Shown: positions 50,066-59,737 of the stretch, in pieces | Numbering within the stretch: the stretch's first letter is position 1 | How the letters are laid out: each line of letters opens with the position of its first letter | NCBI GenBank assembly: GCA_002382665.1 | Contig: DFZA01000007.1 | Location: forward strand, 162,348 to 226,347 | Reading direction: 5' to 3' | DNA length: 64,000 nt | From: Peptococcaceae bacterium UBA4068 | GTDB lineage: Bacteria > Bacillota > Dehalobacteriia > UBA4068 | Made by a program: the position numbers and the translations under genes | The notes under the pieces: generated by a model | The model's input: the letters and a program-made list of their open reading frames with translations, nothing else | What the model was told of the DNA's origin: nothing | Databases searched by the model: none

Positions 50066-51895
50066 TTATTCTACGGTAACACTCTTGGCCAGGTTACGCG
50101 GCTGGTCAACGTCGCAGCCACGGTCTACTGCCACATAATAAGCCAGTAATTGCAGAGGTATTACCGTCAATATCGGTGCCAACAGATCATCGACATCCGG
50201 CAAAGTTATCTTTTGGTCGGCTACCAGACCGGCCGCCGCGACATCAGAATATGATAACGTCAGAATATGCGCGCCACGTGAACGCAACTCAACTATATTA
50301 CTGATTGTTTTTTCAATCAGCGAACGTTGTGTCGCCAGCGCTATTACCGGTATATCCGGCTCAATCAGTGCAATCGTTCCATGTTTCAGCTCACCTGCCG
50401 CGTAAGCCTCGGCATGGATATAGGATATTTCTTTGAGCTTCAAAGCGCCTTCCAAAGCTACCGCGTAATCAACGCCGCGACCGATAAAGAAGGCATCCTG
50501 CCAATTACTGATATATTTGGCAAAGCCTTTGATCGGCTCCTCCCATTGCTCTATCAATTGCTGCGCTAATGGCGTTAATTGTTGCAAAGAAGCAATCAAC
50601 TCGGCAATCCGCTCTGCCGAGAGACATTGCATTTGTTCCGCCATATGAAGGGTCAGTAAATAAATCACCATCAACTGGGTCAGATAAGCCTTTGTCGAGG
50701 CAACAGCTATCTCCGGGCCTGCCCAGGTATATATCACATGATCTGCCTCCCGGGCAATGCTTGAATCAAGCACATTACAAATAGCAATCACCCGCGCACC
50801 ACGAGCTTTACTCTCGCGCAACGCAGCCAAAGTATCGGCTGTTTCGCCTGATTGAGAAATTACTATCACCAATGTTTTAGAATCAACCAGCGGGTTTCTG
50901 TAACGGTATTCAGAGGCAATATCGACCTCGACCGGTAGCCGCAAAAGCTTTTCCATCGTATATTTGGCCACCAGTCCGGCATGATAGGCCGTACCGCAAG
51001 CCACAATAGCAATCTTTTCGAGACTTTTTAGATATTCGGCGGAACAATCTATCTCCGGCAGCATTACCTTCTTGCCATCATCGGAAATACGGCCGCGCAG
51101 CGTCTGGCTGATTGCCCAAGGCTGCTCATGAATTTCTTTGAGCATAAAATGCGGATAACCGCCTTTTTCGGCCGCCTCTTTTTCCCAGTCAATATAAACG
51201 ATCGCCCGCTCCACCGGATTGCCGTCATGGTAAATAATAACACCGTTATCATTTATAACCGCTACATCGCCGTTTTCGAGAATAATCATATCACGGGTAT
51301 ATTTAATCAACGCCGCAATATCCGAAGCCAAGAAGTATTCGCCGTCGCCGATGCCGACCACTAAAGGATTATCCTGACGTGCCGCCACCAGCGTCCGCGG
51401 ATGTTGACGGCAGAGTGCAACCGCGGCGTATGAACCACGCAGTTTGCTCATGGCCTTGACAAAGGCTTCCTGCATATCACCACGATAGTATTGTTCCAAC
51501 AAATGCGGCAATACCTCGGTATCTGTTTGCGAACTGAAAACATGCCCCTCATCCATCAACCATTGACGCAACTCCAGATAGTTTTCGATAATGCCGTTAT
51601 GTACTACGGCAATATCACCTGAACAATCAAGATGGGGATGGCAGTTCGCCTCCGAAGGACAGCCGTGGGTCGCCCAGCGCGTATGGCCGATACCAATATC
51701 GCTGTTACCCATATCATTGTTGATTTTTTCCTCCAAACAAGCGATTTTACCCTGACAGCGTATCAGACGTATCTGATCATCTTCCAATGTGGCAATACCA
51801 GCGGAATCGTATCCGCGGTATTCCTGTGCATGCAAACCCTGCAGTAATACAGGCAGCGCTTGCCTTTTACCAACATATCCAATAATACCGCACAT
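50066..51895 (-). CDS. glmS: Glutamine-fructose-6-phosphate aminotransferase
   Basis: A 609-residue enzyme making glucosamine-6-phosphate. The N-terminal glutaminase starts with the catalytic Cys2 (MCGIIGYVG), with GIGHTRWATHG; two SIS domains carry VACGTAYHAGL, ISQSGETADTLAAL and YAAGELKHGTIALIE; it ends DQPRNLAKSVTVE as in all GlmS. Only 16 nt separate it from glmM, leaving no room for a glmS ribozyme, and none is visible upstream of glmM. Confidence 0.98.
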   Translation of the reverse strand: MCGIIGYVGKRQALPVLLQGLHAQEYRGYDSAGIATLEDDQIRLIRCQGKIACLEEKINNDMGNSDIGIGHTRWATHGCPSEANCHPHLDCSGDIAVVHNGIIENYLELRQWLMDEGHVFSSQTDTEVLPHLLEQYYRGDMQEAFVKAMSKLRGSYAAVALCRQHPRTLVAARQDNPLVVGIGDGEYFLASDIAALIKYTRDMIILENGDVAVINDNGVIIYHDGNPVERAIVYIDWEKEAAEKGGYPHFMLKEIHEQPWAISQTLRGRISDDGKKVMLPEIDCSAEYLKSLEKIAIVACGTAYHAGLVAKYTMEKLLRLPVEVDIASEYRYRNPLVDSKTLVIVISQSGETADTLAALRESKARGARVIAICNVLDSSIAREADHVIYTWAGPEIAVASTKAYLTQLMVIYLLTLHMAEQMQCLSAERIAELIASLQQLTPLAQQLIEQWEEPIKGFAKYISNWQDAFFIGRGVDYAVALEGALKLKEISYIHAEAYAAGELKHGTIALIEPDIPVIALATQRSLIEKTISNIVELRSRGAHILTLSYSDVAAAGLVADQKITLPDVDDLLAPILTVIPLQLLAYYVAVDRGCDVDQPRNLAKSVTVE

Positions 51896-51911
51896 TTTTA
51901 CCTCCGAGTAA

Positions 51912-53252
51912 TTAGTTTACCGCGCTGATAGCTGCGGCTATTTTTTCAATCAATTGCTCCAGACGTTGCTTATCCGGACCTTGTGCCATCAAGCGCACGA
52001 CAGGCTCCGTACCGGAGGGACGAATCAACAGGCGGCCTTCGGCGGCCAGTTCCCGCTCGGCATTCGCTATCAACTCATTGACCCGTTTGTCATTACGCCA
52101 GCTATGCTTATCTTTTAATTTAACATTGACCAAAACCTGCGGCCTCTTTTCAACTATTTGCGACAACTCGCCTAAACTCTTACCTGTTGATTTTATCACA
52201 CCAAGTAAGTAAAGAGCGGCAATCATTGCATCGCCGGTGCTGTTATAATCGCTGAAAATTATATGACCTGATTGCTCACCGCCTAAATTAGCGCCTGTTT
52301 CCATCATTCGCTCTAGCACATAACGGTCGCCGATATCGGTTTCATCAACAGCAATATCAAGTTTGGACATAGCCTTTTTCAATCCGATATTGCTCATTCT
52401 TGTAGCTACAACCCGGTTACCGTTTAGTTTCCCTCTTTCTATCATTTCTGCAGCACAAATAGCAATAATCACATCTCCGTCAATTATTGCGCCGTCACTG
52501 TCCACGGCAATCAAACGGTCGGCATCACCGTCAAAAGCCAGCCCTAAATCAGCCATCTGCTCTTTAACAAAGTTTTGCAGAGCTTGCGGATGAGTGCTAC
52601 CATAACCATTATTGATATTACAACCGTCAGGCTTATTTCCGATGGAGACCACCTCAGCACCGCAAGCGGAAAACACATCGGCGGCAATATTACTGACCGC
52701 GCCATTGGCACAGTCTATAGCTATCTTCAATCCGCTTAAATCATTATTAAGTTTAGATAATAAAAACTTTTTATAATCATCCTTCGCTTGAGCATAATAT
52801 GCTATTTTTCCTAGGTTTTCCCCTTCAGCCCTCTCAATCGACGAACGGTTATTTAACAAGGCCTCTATCGCCGACTCAACATGGTCTGGCAGTTTGTAAC
52901 CAGTACCGGAAAAAAACTTAATACCGTTATCAGCAAAAGGATTATGGCTGGCGGATATGACCGCACCGGCATCGGCATTAAGCAAACGACACAGAACCGC
53001 CACACCAGGCGTCGGTAATACCCCCAGTAGTGTTACAGAAACTCCGGCAGCACAGATACCGGCGGCCAGCGCCGCTTCGAGCATATCTCCGGAAATACGG
53101 GTATCCTTGCCGATAACAATCCGTGGCGATAATGAATCGCTGTTTGAAGCAAGAACCTGCGCTGCGGCGCGTCCTAAATCAAATGCCAGTTCCGGCGTCA
53201 ATTCTTTATTGGCAACGCCCCGTACTCCGTCCGTACCAAAATACTTTGCCAT
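51912..53252 (-). CDS. glmM: Phosphoglucosamine mutase
   Basis: A 446-residue hexose phosphate mutase converting glucosamine-6-phosphate to glucosamine-1-phosphate. The phosphoserine is in AVISASHNPFADNGIKFF, metal loop in LAFDGDADRLIAVD, sugar loop GGEQSGHIIF and phosphate loop IRPSGTEPVVRLM. ATG 53250-53252 (MAKYFGTDGVRG) after AGGAGGG is favoured over the TTG at 53258. In related bacteria CdaA binds and inhibits GlmM. Confidence 0.98.
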   Translation of the reverse strand: MAKYFGTDGVRGVANKELTPELAFDLGRAAAQVLASNSDSLSPRIVIGKDTRISGDMLEAALAAGICAAGVSVTLLGVLPTPGVAVLCRLLNADAGAVISASHNPFADNGIKFFSGTGYKLPDHVESAIEALLNNRSSIERAEGENLGKIAYYAQAKDDYKKFLLSKLNNDLSGLKIAIDCANGAVSNIAADVFSACGAEVVSIGNKPDGCNINNGYGSTHPQALQNFVKEQMADLGLAFDGDADRLIAVDSDGAIIDGDVIIAICAAEMIERGKLNGNRVVATRMSNIGLKKAMSKLDIAVDETDIGDRYVLERMMETGANLGGEQSGHIIFSDYNSTGDAMIAALYLLGVIKSTGKSLGELSQIVEKRPQVLVNVKLKDKHSWRNDKRVNELIANAERELAAEGRLLIRPSGTEPVVRLMAQGPDKQRLEQLIEKIAAAISAVN

Positions 53253-53285
53253 TGGCAACCCTCCTAATTGTGTATCATACTAATC

Positions 53286-54968
53286 TTACGTAACTGCCTC
53301 CGCAACTAATGCCTGATATTCTTTTACAGCATTAGCCTCAGCAGGTTGATATTTCTCCATTAATGCTTGAGCAGTCCGCATACCGTCAACAGCGGAACTG
53401 ACAATTCCACCCGCGTAACCTGCTCCCTCGCCAGCCGGAAAAATACCGCTCATATTCAACGACTGCCCGTTTACGCCTCTCAATATACGCACAGGTGCCG
53501 AGGTTCGCGTTTCTACGCCTGCCAATACGCCTTGAAGAATAAACCCGGGAATTGATTTTTCCCATTGCTTTAAGGCGGCGGCTATTGACTCGGAAATCGC
53601 TTCCGGTAACAGCTCCCTTAAATTTAAAGACGTAGTACCCGCACTTTTGACTTTCAACAAATCCTGGTTTATTATACCACCGCCGCTGCCAGCTAAAAAC
53701 TCCTCTGCCGAAGAAACAGGAATAAAATAATTGCCTCCGGCCAATTTGAATGCTTGTTGCTCTAATCGTCTCTGCCATTCCATTGCTGCCAATGGTTCCT
53801 GACCAAAATCCGCAGCATTCACAGAGGCCACAATGGCGCTGTTGATATAATTGCTGTCGCGAGCGGCATAACTCATGCCGTTGGTGACAATGCTATCCCT
53901 TTCGCCGCTGGCGTTGATTATATAACCGCCTGGACAAACGCAAAAGCTATAGACTCCGCGTCCTCGCGATTTATCCTGGTAAGTTAAACGGTAATCTGTT
54001 GCCGGCAACGCCATAGAAACGATGCCTCCGTAGGCCACGTCGTTGATCAAATTTTGACTATGGCAAATGCGCAGACCAACCGCAAACGGTTTATTTTCTA
54101 CTGCTAAACCACGTCTATATAACATTTGATAAGTATCACGCGCACCGTTACCAACCGCTAAAACAAGAGCCTCCGCAGGTAAGCTTTTATGTTTTGCTGC
54201 AGCTATTGATACTTCCTGCAAATTATCGTTGCCTCTGATATCATCAAGACGGGTAGAAAAGACCATGCTACCGCCGCAAGCAGTGATATGCGCGGAAATA
54301 TTGCCGACAACTTTTATCAAGCGATCACTGCCGATATGCGGTCGGTGCCAATAAGCTATTGCCGGATCAGCGCCAAAATCAATCAGGCGGCTGATTACCA
54401 GCTTTGCAAATGGATCCTTGCCGCGGAAAGTCAGCTTACCATCGGAAAAAGCCCCGGCGCCACCCTCGCCAAACTGCACGTTACTGTTATCGCAAAAACG
54501 CCCGCTTTGCCAGAATTCGCTTACATCATGCTGACGCTGCGGTAAATGACGTCCGCGCTCGAGTAAGATTGGGCTATAGCCGTTTTCAGCCAATATTAAA
54601 GCCGCAAAAAGACCTGCCGGACCGGCACCGATAATCAACGGCGGATAAAGCAGTCGTTTGCTGCCACCGCTATTGCTTGTTATATTAATTAGCGGCGCAG
54701 GCGTAATAGTTTCTAATCTGGATAATTTCTTATTTGTTTTCTTTGTATCGCCGATATAAATATCTAAACAATAGATAAAATATGGCTGATGTTTGTGCCG
54801 TAAATCAAGAGATTTTTTTATTATTTTGATATCTTCTATTACAGATGGATCAATTCCAATTCTTTTTGCTGTAATTTCTTTTAAACTTTGCGAGGAAATT
54901 TGTATAGATTCTTCCTCTGCCAGCGATATTTTCAGCTCTTCCAGACGCTTTGCGAGTATTTTATTCAC
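53286..54968 (-). CDS. NAD(P)/FAD-dependent oxidoreductase (COG2509-like)
   Basis: A 560-residue flavoprotein of the uncharacterised FAD-dependent dehydrogenase group. An N-terminal 90-residue module precedes the dinucleotide fold PLIIGAGPAGLFAALILAENG; QFGEGGAGAFSDGKLTF and the C-terminal GVETRTSAPVRI...GIFPAGEGAGYAGGIVSSAVDG are group signatures. GTG 54966-54968, 9 nt after GGAG, is favoured; a GTG at 54989 overlapping ybbR is an alternative. Commonly inserted between cdaR and glmM in Clostridia; the substrate is unknown. Confidence 0.85.
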   Translation of the reverse strand: MNKILAKRLEELKISLAEEESIQISSQSLKEITAKRIGIDPSVIEDIKIIKKSLDLRHKHQPYFIYCLDIYIGDTKKTNKKLSRLETITPAPLINITSNSGGSKRLLYPPLIIGAGPAGLFAALILAENGYSPILLERGRHLPQRQHDVSEFWQSGRFCDNSNVQFGEGGAGAFSDGKLTFRGKDPFAKLVISRLIDFGADPAIAYWHRPHIGSDRLIKVVGNISAHITACGGSMVFSTRLDDIRGNDNLQEVSIAAAKHKSLPAEALVLAVGNGARDTYQMLYRRGLAVENKPFAVGLRICHSQNLINDVAYGGIVSMALPATDYRLTYQDKSRGRGVYSFCVCPGGYIINASGERDSIVTNGMSYAARDSNYINSAIVASVNAADFGQEPLAAMEWQRRLEQQAFKLAGGNYFIPVSSAEEFLAGSGGGIINQDLLKVKSAGTTSLNLRELLPEAISESIAAALKQWEKSIPGFILQGVLAGVETRTSAPVRILRGVNGQSLNMSGIFPAGEGAGYAGGIVSSAVDGMRTAQALMEKYQPAEANAVKEYQALVAEAVT

Positions 54969-54972
54969 CAGT

Positions 54973-56190
54973 TTATTCTCCGTTATCACTTAGTGTTACT
55001 GTGACTTTTGTCGGTGAAATTTTTTCTATATTAATATTGGCAGGCAGCTCCAACTGAACATCAAGATTATGGTCGCCGGCTTTCAAGCCTTGGCAATCAA
55101 CATAGGCGACAATGTCCGATTCTTGTAATGCGTCTATAAATGAGGCTGGACCGGAGAGTTTAACCGTTAATTTTTGCGTAGCGAAATCCGACTTCAGTCC
55201 ATCGGCCAGATTATGAGTATTAATAATGTTTCTGGTAAAACTTTTTGTTTCTTTTTTCTCTATCGTAAGAATAACTGTCGCTTCAGTAACATTACCGACG
55301 GTAATTCTGTCAGGCGGACTTAAATTTATTATAAAACTATCTGATTCTTTTAAGCCGCTGATATCAACTGGTTCTGTTTCAATATAATAAAGATCGAGTA
55401 AATCGCCAAGGTTACCATATACTTTTACTGTTTCCGGTTTAACGGCAATGCGGCTGATCAGATAGCCATTAGATAATTCACCAACTAACGGCACATAAAC
55501 CGACACTGTTTTATCCGGCTCATCGCCGCCGACAGCTACTAAGAGATTAGCCGTTGCCGGGTTAATAGTAAACCAGTTACTGATATCGTTACCTTGATCA
55601 TCGGCGACTTTAATTAAAATATTGTCGTCTACACTATCCGATTCACCGGTTATATCTTTTTCAATGTACACCTTATCGACTTTATCCAAATACACCTGGG
55701 GGCCTGATAAAGTCACCTCTGTCGGCGACAATGATTGACCAATAACCGCATATCCTGAAGATGGATCCCCCATCAGAGTCGTCTGCAAATCAAAGGTTTT
55801 ACTAGATAAATTTACTACATCAACGGTAATATTTGACGGCGTAACCGATACCAAAGAAACACCTTCGGGCAACGATACATTTACGCCCAGTTCCGAGGTA
55901 CCGATTTTTATGCCGGTAAAGTCCAAATAAGCTTCAATACCAGAAGTGCTTAATGATTCAATATTTGAAGCTGTACCTGATACTCTAATCTGAACATGCT
56001 GGTCTACCGTTGTCGTCGTCAGGTCAGCGGCCAGATTTCTGTTTTCCACTGGTACAGTATAAACACTCTCGCTATTAGTATTGTTGGTTATGCTGACATA
56101 TGTCCAAAGCAGCAACGCTAATACTATAGCGCCGACTTTATATCCCCAACGCTGTGTTAGTTTGCTTTTATCAAAAGAGAATTTAGCCAC
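54973..56190 (-). CDS. cdaR: CdaR, YbbR-domain regulator of CdaA
   Basis: A 405-residue protein: N-terminal membrane anchor (WGYKVGAIVLALLLWTYVSI), then four extracytoplasmic YbbR repeats of about 80-90 residues (each with a strand like VTPSNITVDVV or LSPTEVTLSGP, and VKPETVKVYGN, SPTKVTVTLSD). YbbR proteins modulate the diadenylate cyclase through the membrane. Overlaps cdaA by 8 nt. Confidence 0.93.
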   Translation of the reverse strand: MAKFSFDKSKLTQRWGYKVGAIVLALLLWTYVSITNNTNSESVYTVPVENRNLAADLTTTTVDQHVQIRVSGTASNIESLSTSGIEAYLDFTGIKIGTSELGVNVSLPEGVSLVSVTPSNITVDVVNLSSKTFDLQTTLMGDPSSGYAVIGQSLSPTEVTLSGPQVYLDKVDKVYIEKDITGESDSVDDNILIKVADDQGNDISNWFTINPATANLLVAVGGDEPDKTVSVYVPLVGELSNGYLISRIAVKPETVKVYGNLGDLLDLYYIETEPVDISGLKESDSFIINLSPPDRITVGNVTEATVILTIEKKETKSFTRNIINTHNLADGLKSDFATQKLTVKLSGPASFIDALQESDIVAYVDCQGLKAGDHNLDVQLELPANINIEKISPTKVTVTLSDNGE

Positions 56191-57007
56191 GTTTTAACCC
56201 TCCTTTACGAAAAAGGTATTTGGGAACACCTACGTTGGTTAAGTTTGTGGACAGCACTTCTCGCAATTGTTTTTCGTCAAGATTTCTAAATAACTTACCT
56301 TCTGTGGCCAGAGAGATCACACCTGTCTCCTCTGATACGATCAATGAAATCGCATCAGATACCTCAGATATACCAATACCTGCACGGTGACGGGTTCCGA
56401 GACTGATCGAAAGATAAGGGTTATCACTAAGCGGTAAAAAGCAAGCGGCAGCAACAATACTATTGCCACGGATGATTACTGCGCCGTCATGTAATGGCGT
56501 ATTGACAACAAAAATATTGCGTAATAACTCTTCGCTTATTTGAGAATTTAACATAACACCCGTTTCGATATAATCATTAAGACCTATCTCCCGCTCAATA
56601 ATTATTAAAGCTCCAGTTTTTGTTTTAGCACATGAAACAAGTGCCTCCACTATTTCATCTATAGTATGAATAACATCACCTGAAGATAAATCATTGGAAG
56701 AAAAAAAGAATTGACCGCGGCCGATCTGTTCTAGAGCACGCCGCAGCTCCGGCTGGAATACTATCGCTAAGAAGATAAAAATAACCGCCCAAAACTGATC
56801 CAATACCCACTGCAGAGTATGGAGTCCCAATAAATCACTGACATTTGCCATAATCAGCAATACAATAATACCTTTAATCAACTGTACGGCACGAGTTCCA
56901 CGTATCAGCATTAAAAGTTTATAAATAATCAGCGCTAATATTGCTATATCAAATAAAGACGCAATTATATTTGGAATACTCATATCGAGAAAAGCAACAG
57001 TAAACAA
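56183..57007 (-). CDS. cdaA: Diadenylate cyclase CdaA (c-di-AMP synthase)
   Basis: A 274-residue enzyme making c-di-AMP from two ATP. Three N-terminal membrane helices (residues about 8-75) precede the DAC domain with the catalytic LHDGAVIIRGN (DGA) and LGTRHRAGIGISE (RHR) motifs. It starts at TTG (57005-57007) after a strong GGAGGTG, so initiation efficiency may be limited by the codon. First gene of cdaA-cdaR-FAD protein-glmM-glmS. Confidence 0.96.
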   Translation of the reverse strand: MFTVAFLDMSIPNIIASLFDIAILALIIYKLLMLIRGTRAVQLIKGIIVLLIMANVSDLLGLHTLQWVLDQFWAVIFIFLAIVFQPELRRALEQIGRGQFFFSSNDLSSGDVIHTIDEIVEALVSCAKTKTGALIIIEREIGLNDYIETGVMLNSQISEELLRNIFVVNTPLHDGAVIIRGNSIVAAACFLPLSDNPYLSISLGTRHRAGIGISEVSDAISLIVSEETGVISLATEGKLFRNLDEKQLREVLSTNLTNVGVPKYLFRKGGLKRG

Positions 57008-57150
57008 GCATACACCTCCTTTTCTACCATTTTTCTTAAAATAAGAAATTCGACGCGTATATTTGAAACCCTGCGAATTTAGCTGCCATTTTACAAGAAG
57101 ATTAAAATCGTCTTATAATAATAAATTTTTTGAATTTTAGCTCAAGATTC

Positions 57151-57180
57151 TTGGCATTACTATTGTATATATAGTATAAT
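57151..57180 (+). promoter_or_regulatory. Promoter of the DUF881-DUF1290-DUF881 genes
   Basis: TTGGCA (57151-57156) and TATAAT (57175-57180), 18-bp spacer. It lies in the 220-bp divergent gap with cdaA; a matching minus-strand promoter (TTGAGC with an AT-rich -10) is only weakly visible. Confidence 0.7.
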
Positions 57181-57230
57181 TAAAAGTGTATATGCAGTAA
57201 AGCAGTAAAATGTTAGTGAGGATTTTCGAC

Positions 57231-57977
57231 TTGCAAAAGATAACTTCCAACACTTTAGTAATGACAATAATTGCTGTAGCTGTAGGCATTTTAGTAGTCT
57301 TTGCCATCTACAGCAACAAAGCCTCTGTCGGGCAGCAAACTGATAGCAGCTCCGACTATTTGATTAAACAAATTAAAGATCTTGAAGACGAGGCTGACTC
57401 ACTGGAAAAACAAATAATTGCTACTCGCAGTCAAATCGAAGAACTGCAAACTGAGCAAAAAAACAGTCAAACTATTATCTCCAAAGACGAGGAAAAATTA
57501 AGCAATCTCAATTTAATGGCCGGATTTACCGATTTAAACGGACCAGGTATTATCATTACGCTTGATGATAATATCGAAGGAGCAGAATTAGCTAAGAAAA
57601 CTAATCCTTCAACATATCAACCGGAAAATTTCATAGTGCATGATAAAGATCTGCTCTATATTGTAAAAGCGCTTTCCAATATCAGCGAAGCAGTGGCAAT
57701 TAACGACATTCGCCTTGTCAATAATTCCCACATTCGTTGCGTTGGTACTGTTATTATGGTTAATTCCACCCGTGTAGCGCCGCCTTATGAGATAAAAATT
57801 ATCGGTAATGCCGATGAGTTAGAGACAGCTCTATATGAATGCAGCCGGTATAAATATTTAGTTCAATACGATATGCCAATTAAAGTTGAAAAACCAGAGG
57901 ACATAACCATACCTGCTTACAGCGGTGCTTATTCATCGAAATATCTGCAATTGGTACCGCAGGACAAAAACAATTGA
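57231..57977 (+). CDS. DUF881 family protein (YlxW-like)
   Basis: About 248 residues: one membrane helix (TIIAVAVGILVVFAIYS), a coiled coil (residues about 40-90, IKQIKDLEDEADSLEKQIIATRSQIEELQTEQ), then the DUF881 domain (LNGPGIIITLDDN, AVAINDIRLVNNSHIRCVGTVIMVNSTRVAPPYEIKIIGN). TTG at 57231 follows GTGAGG with 9-nt spacing, whereas the ATG at 57210 has no site. In Bacillus such genes flank sbp near ftsZ; function unknown, possibly division or envelope related. Confidence 0.82.
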   Translation: MQKITSNTLVMTIIAVAVGILVVFAIYSNKASVGQQTDSSSDYLIKQIKDLEDEADSLEKQIIATRSQIEELQTEQKNSQTIISKDEEKLSNLNLMAGFTDLNGPGIIITLDDNIEGAELAKKTNPSTYQPENFIVHDKDLLYIVKALSNISEAVAINDIRLVNNSHIRCVGTVIMVNSTRVAPPYEIKIIGNADELETALYECSRYKYLVQYDMPIKVEKPEDITIPAYSGAYSSKYLQLVPQDKNN

Positions 57978-57992
57978 TAGGAGAGATATTAC

Positions 57993-58382
57993 ATGTGGTT
58001 GCCAATTTTTGGATTGATAATCGGTATTATTTTGGGGATTAGTTTCGCTTTTCCTCTACCGGCTATATATGCTGAATATCTCTCGATCGCAGTTTTAGCC
58101 GGTCTCGATTCGATCCTCGGCGGCTGGCGCGCCGGGTTGGAAGGTAAATTCAAAAGCGAAATTTTACTCTCCGGTTTTTTTATTAATGCCGCCATTGCCG
58201 CTCTTCTCGCCTATCTTGGCGATCTGCTGGGTTTAGATCTGTACCTTGCTGCGGTTATTGTCTTTGGTCTGCGAATTTTTAATAATATCAGCTCTATTCG
58301 CCGTGGTTTAATCGAACGTTATCTCCATCGCAAAAAACAACAAGCTATAGCCGAAACTTCTGTTAAAGATCAACAAGAATAA
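57993..58382 (+). CDS. sbp: DUF1290 small basic membrane protein (Sbp)
   Basis: 129 residues, about four hydrophobic helices (LPIFGLIIGIILGISFAFPLPAIYAEYLSIAVLAGLDSILGGWRAGLEGKF is the conserved DUF1290 start), basic C-terminus (RRGLIERYLHRKKQQ). Found between two DUF881 genes as in many Firmicutes. GGAGAG precedes the ATG. Function unknown. Confidence 0.9.
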   Translation: MWLPIFGLIIGIILGISFAFPLPAIYAEYLSIAVLAGLDSILGGWRAGLEGKFKSEILLSGFFINAAIAALLAYLGDLLGLDLYLAAVIVFGLRIFNNISSIRRGLIERYLHRKKQQAIAETSVKDQQE

Positions 58383-58396
58383 ACAAGGTGAAACAA

Positions 58397-59125
58397 ATGC
58401 AAAAATTCTTTAAAAAAATTAAAATATCATACCGGCAATTACCATTAGTATTTGTATTTATTGCTTTTGGTTATTTATTGGTGGCACAAATTAATACGCA
58501 ATCTGCTTTAAGCGGCTCCCTGGAAGCGCAAACAATTGATAACTTGAGTATCATAGCTATTAATCTCAGTCAAAATAATCAACAACTGGAAAATGAACTT
58601 TATTCACTACAGAGTAATTTAACATCAGTTCAAGAAAAAGTAAATTCCGGTTCAAGTCTTGCTACTTCGGTCGAAAGTAATATTAACCACTTAAGCGCTG
58701 CTATCGGCACTAAAGCTGTCCAGGGCAAAGGAATTTCTATTACTATTACCACCGATTCCAATCTGCTTTACTATGATCTGATCGACCTCGTTAACGAATT
58801 ATTCGTTACCGGCGCGGAAGCTGTTTCGATCAACGATGTCCGTATTACCGGCAATACTTTGATTAGTGAAGTGTATGATATTGACCACTACACAATCATT
58901 ATTAATGGAGCACCGCTATTATCGCCGGTAGTAATCAAAGCTATTGGTGATCCGGCAACATTAGTAAAAGGGTTAACTTATTCCGGCGGCATCATCGATA
59001 ATTTAAATATTCTCTACCAAGTATATCCAGTTATTAAGCAACAAGATTTAGTGGAGATTCCAGCCGCAAGATTAGATGTATTTACTTATGCCAAACCTAT
59101 CGTAGATAATAAAAAAAGCGAATAA
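58397..59125 (+). CDS. DUF881 family protein, second copy
   Basis: About 242 residues with one membrane helix (YRQLPLVFVFIAFGYLLVAQI), a coiled coil (NLSQNNQQLENELYSLQSNLTSVQEKV) and the DUF881 domain (QGKGISITITTDSN, AVSINDVRITGNTLI, YTIIINGAPLLSPVVIKAIGD). ATG 58397 follows AAGGTG; a GTG at 58388 lies within that site. It is paralogous to the gene at 57231, both ending in a long domain that would face outside. Confidence 0.85.
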   Translation: MQKFFKKIKISYRQLPLVFVFIAFGYLLVAQINTQSALSGSLEAQTIDNLSIIAINLSQNNQQLENELYSLQSNLTSVQEKVNSGSSLATSVESNINHLSAAIGTKAVQGKGISITITTDSNLLYYDLIDLVNELFVTGAEAVSINDVRITGNTLISEVYDIDHYTIIINGAPLLSPVVIKAIGDPATLVKGLTYSGGIIDNLNILYQVYPVIKQQDLVEIPAARLDVFTYAKPIVDNKKSE

Positions 59126-59150
59126 TAATAAAGCTTATTCGCTTACATTT
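59116..59150. terminator. Terminator shared by convergent genes
   Basis: AAGCGAATAA/TTATTCGCTT (59116-59125, 59135-59144), followed by ACATTTTT on the plus strand. It includes the stop region of both the second DUF881 gene and the ABC ATPase. Confidence 0.7.
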
Positions 59151-59737
59151 TTAATTTGTAACGGTGGACCTTCAACCGTATAAATAATATCGGCATACTT
59201 CTTGGCTATCGTCAGTTCATGAGTTATCAATAAAACTAACCTGCTCTGCCACGATTTAATCAATATTTTCATAATCCTGTCCGCAAGTTCCGCGTCAAGC
59301 CCAGTGGTCGGCTCATCTAGCAGCAGCAAATCACCATCGTAGACGATAGCCCTGGCAATCGCTACTCTCCGCTGCATACCCCCGCTCATTTCTGCAGGCA
59401 GTTTATTTGTTTCTGAAGTTAATTCCATTTTTGTCAAAGCCGCCCGCGCCAGCTCGCGGTTTTCGTTTACTACCAGGGCAACATTATCAACCGCATTACA
59501 CCATGGCAAAAGCCTATTTTCTTGAAAAACCATCGATAACCGCTTGCTTTTTAAACCACTGATTTCACCGCTATCAGGTTTAATCAATCCTGACAAACAC
59601 TTGAATAGTACTGTTTTACCACAACCGGAAGGGCCGAAAATACATACTACACCGCTTGCGGGTAACGAAAACGAAAAATCTTTTAAGACTTGTTTACCTT
59701 CAAAACTGATACTAAGTTTATCGATAACTATCGTCAT
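59135..59737 (-). CDS. ABC transporter ATP-binding protein (NitT/TauT-like)
   Basis: A 200-residue ATPase with Walker A FGPSGCGKTVLFKC, Q-loop LSMVFQENRLLPW, signature EMSGGMQRRVAIARAI and Walker B LLLLDEPTTGLD. Short for the SsuB/TauB family (about 250), lacking the usual C-terminal extension. Overlaps the permease by 4 nt. Substrate of the importer unknown (sulfonate, thiamine precursor or nitrate-like uptake are the family's usual ones). Confidence 0.9.
   Translation of the reverse strand: MTIVIDKLSISFEGKQVLKDFSFSLPASGVVCIFGPSGCGKTVLFKCLSGLIKPDSGEISGLKSKRLSMVFQENRLLPWCNAVDNVALVVNENRELARAALTKMELTSETNKLPAEMSGGMQRRVAIARAIVYDGDLLLLDEPTTGLDAELADRIMKILIKSWQSRLVLLITHELTIAKKYADIIYTVEGPPLQIKNVSE

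Noticed and set aside
50066..53285. Possible glmS ribozyme upstream of glmS
   Set aside because: Only 16 nt lie between glmM and glmS, and the glmM upstream gap is about 30 nt; there is no room for the ribozyme.
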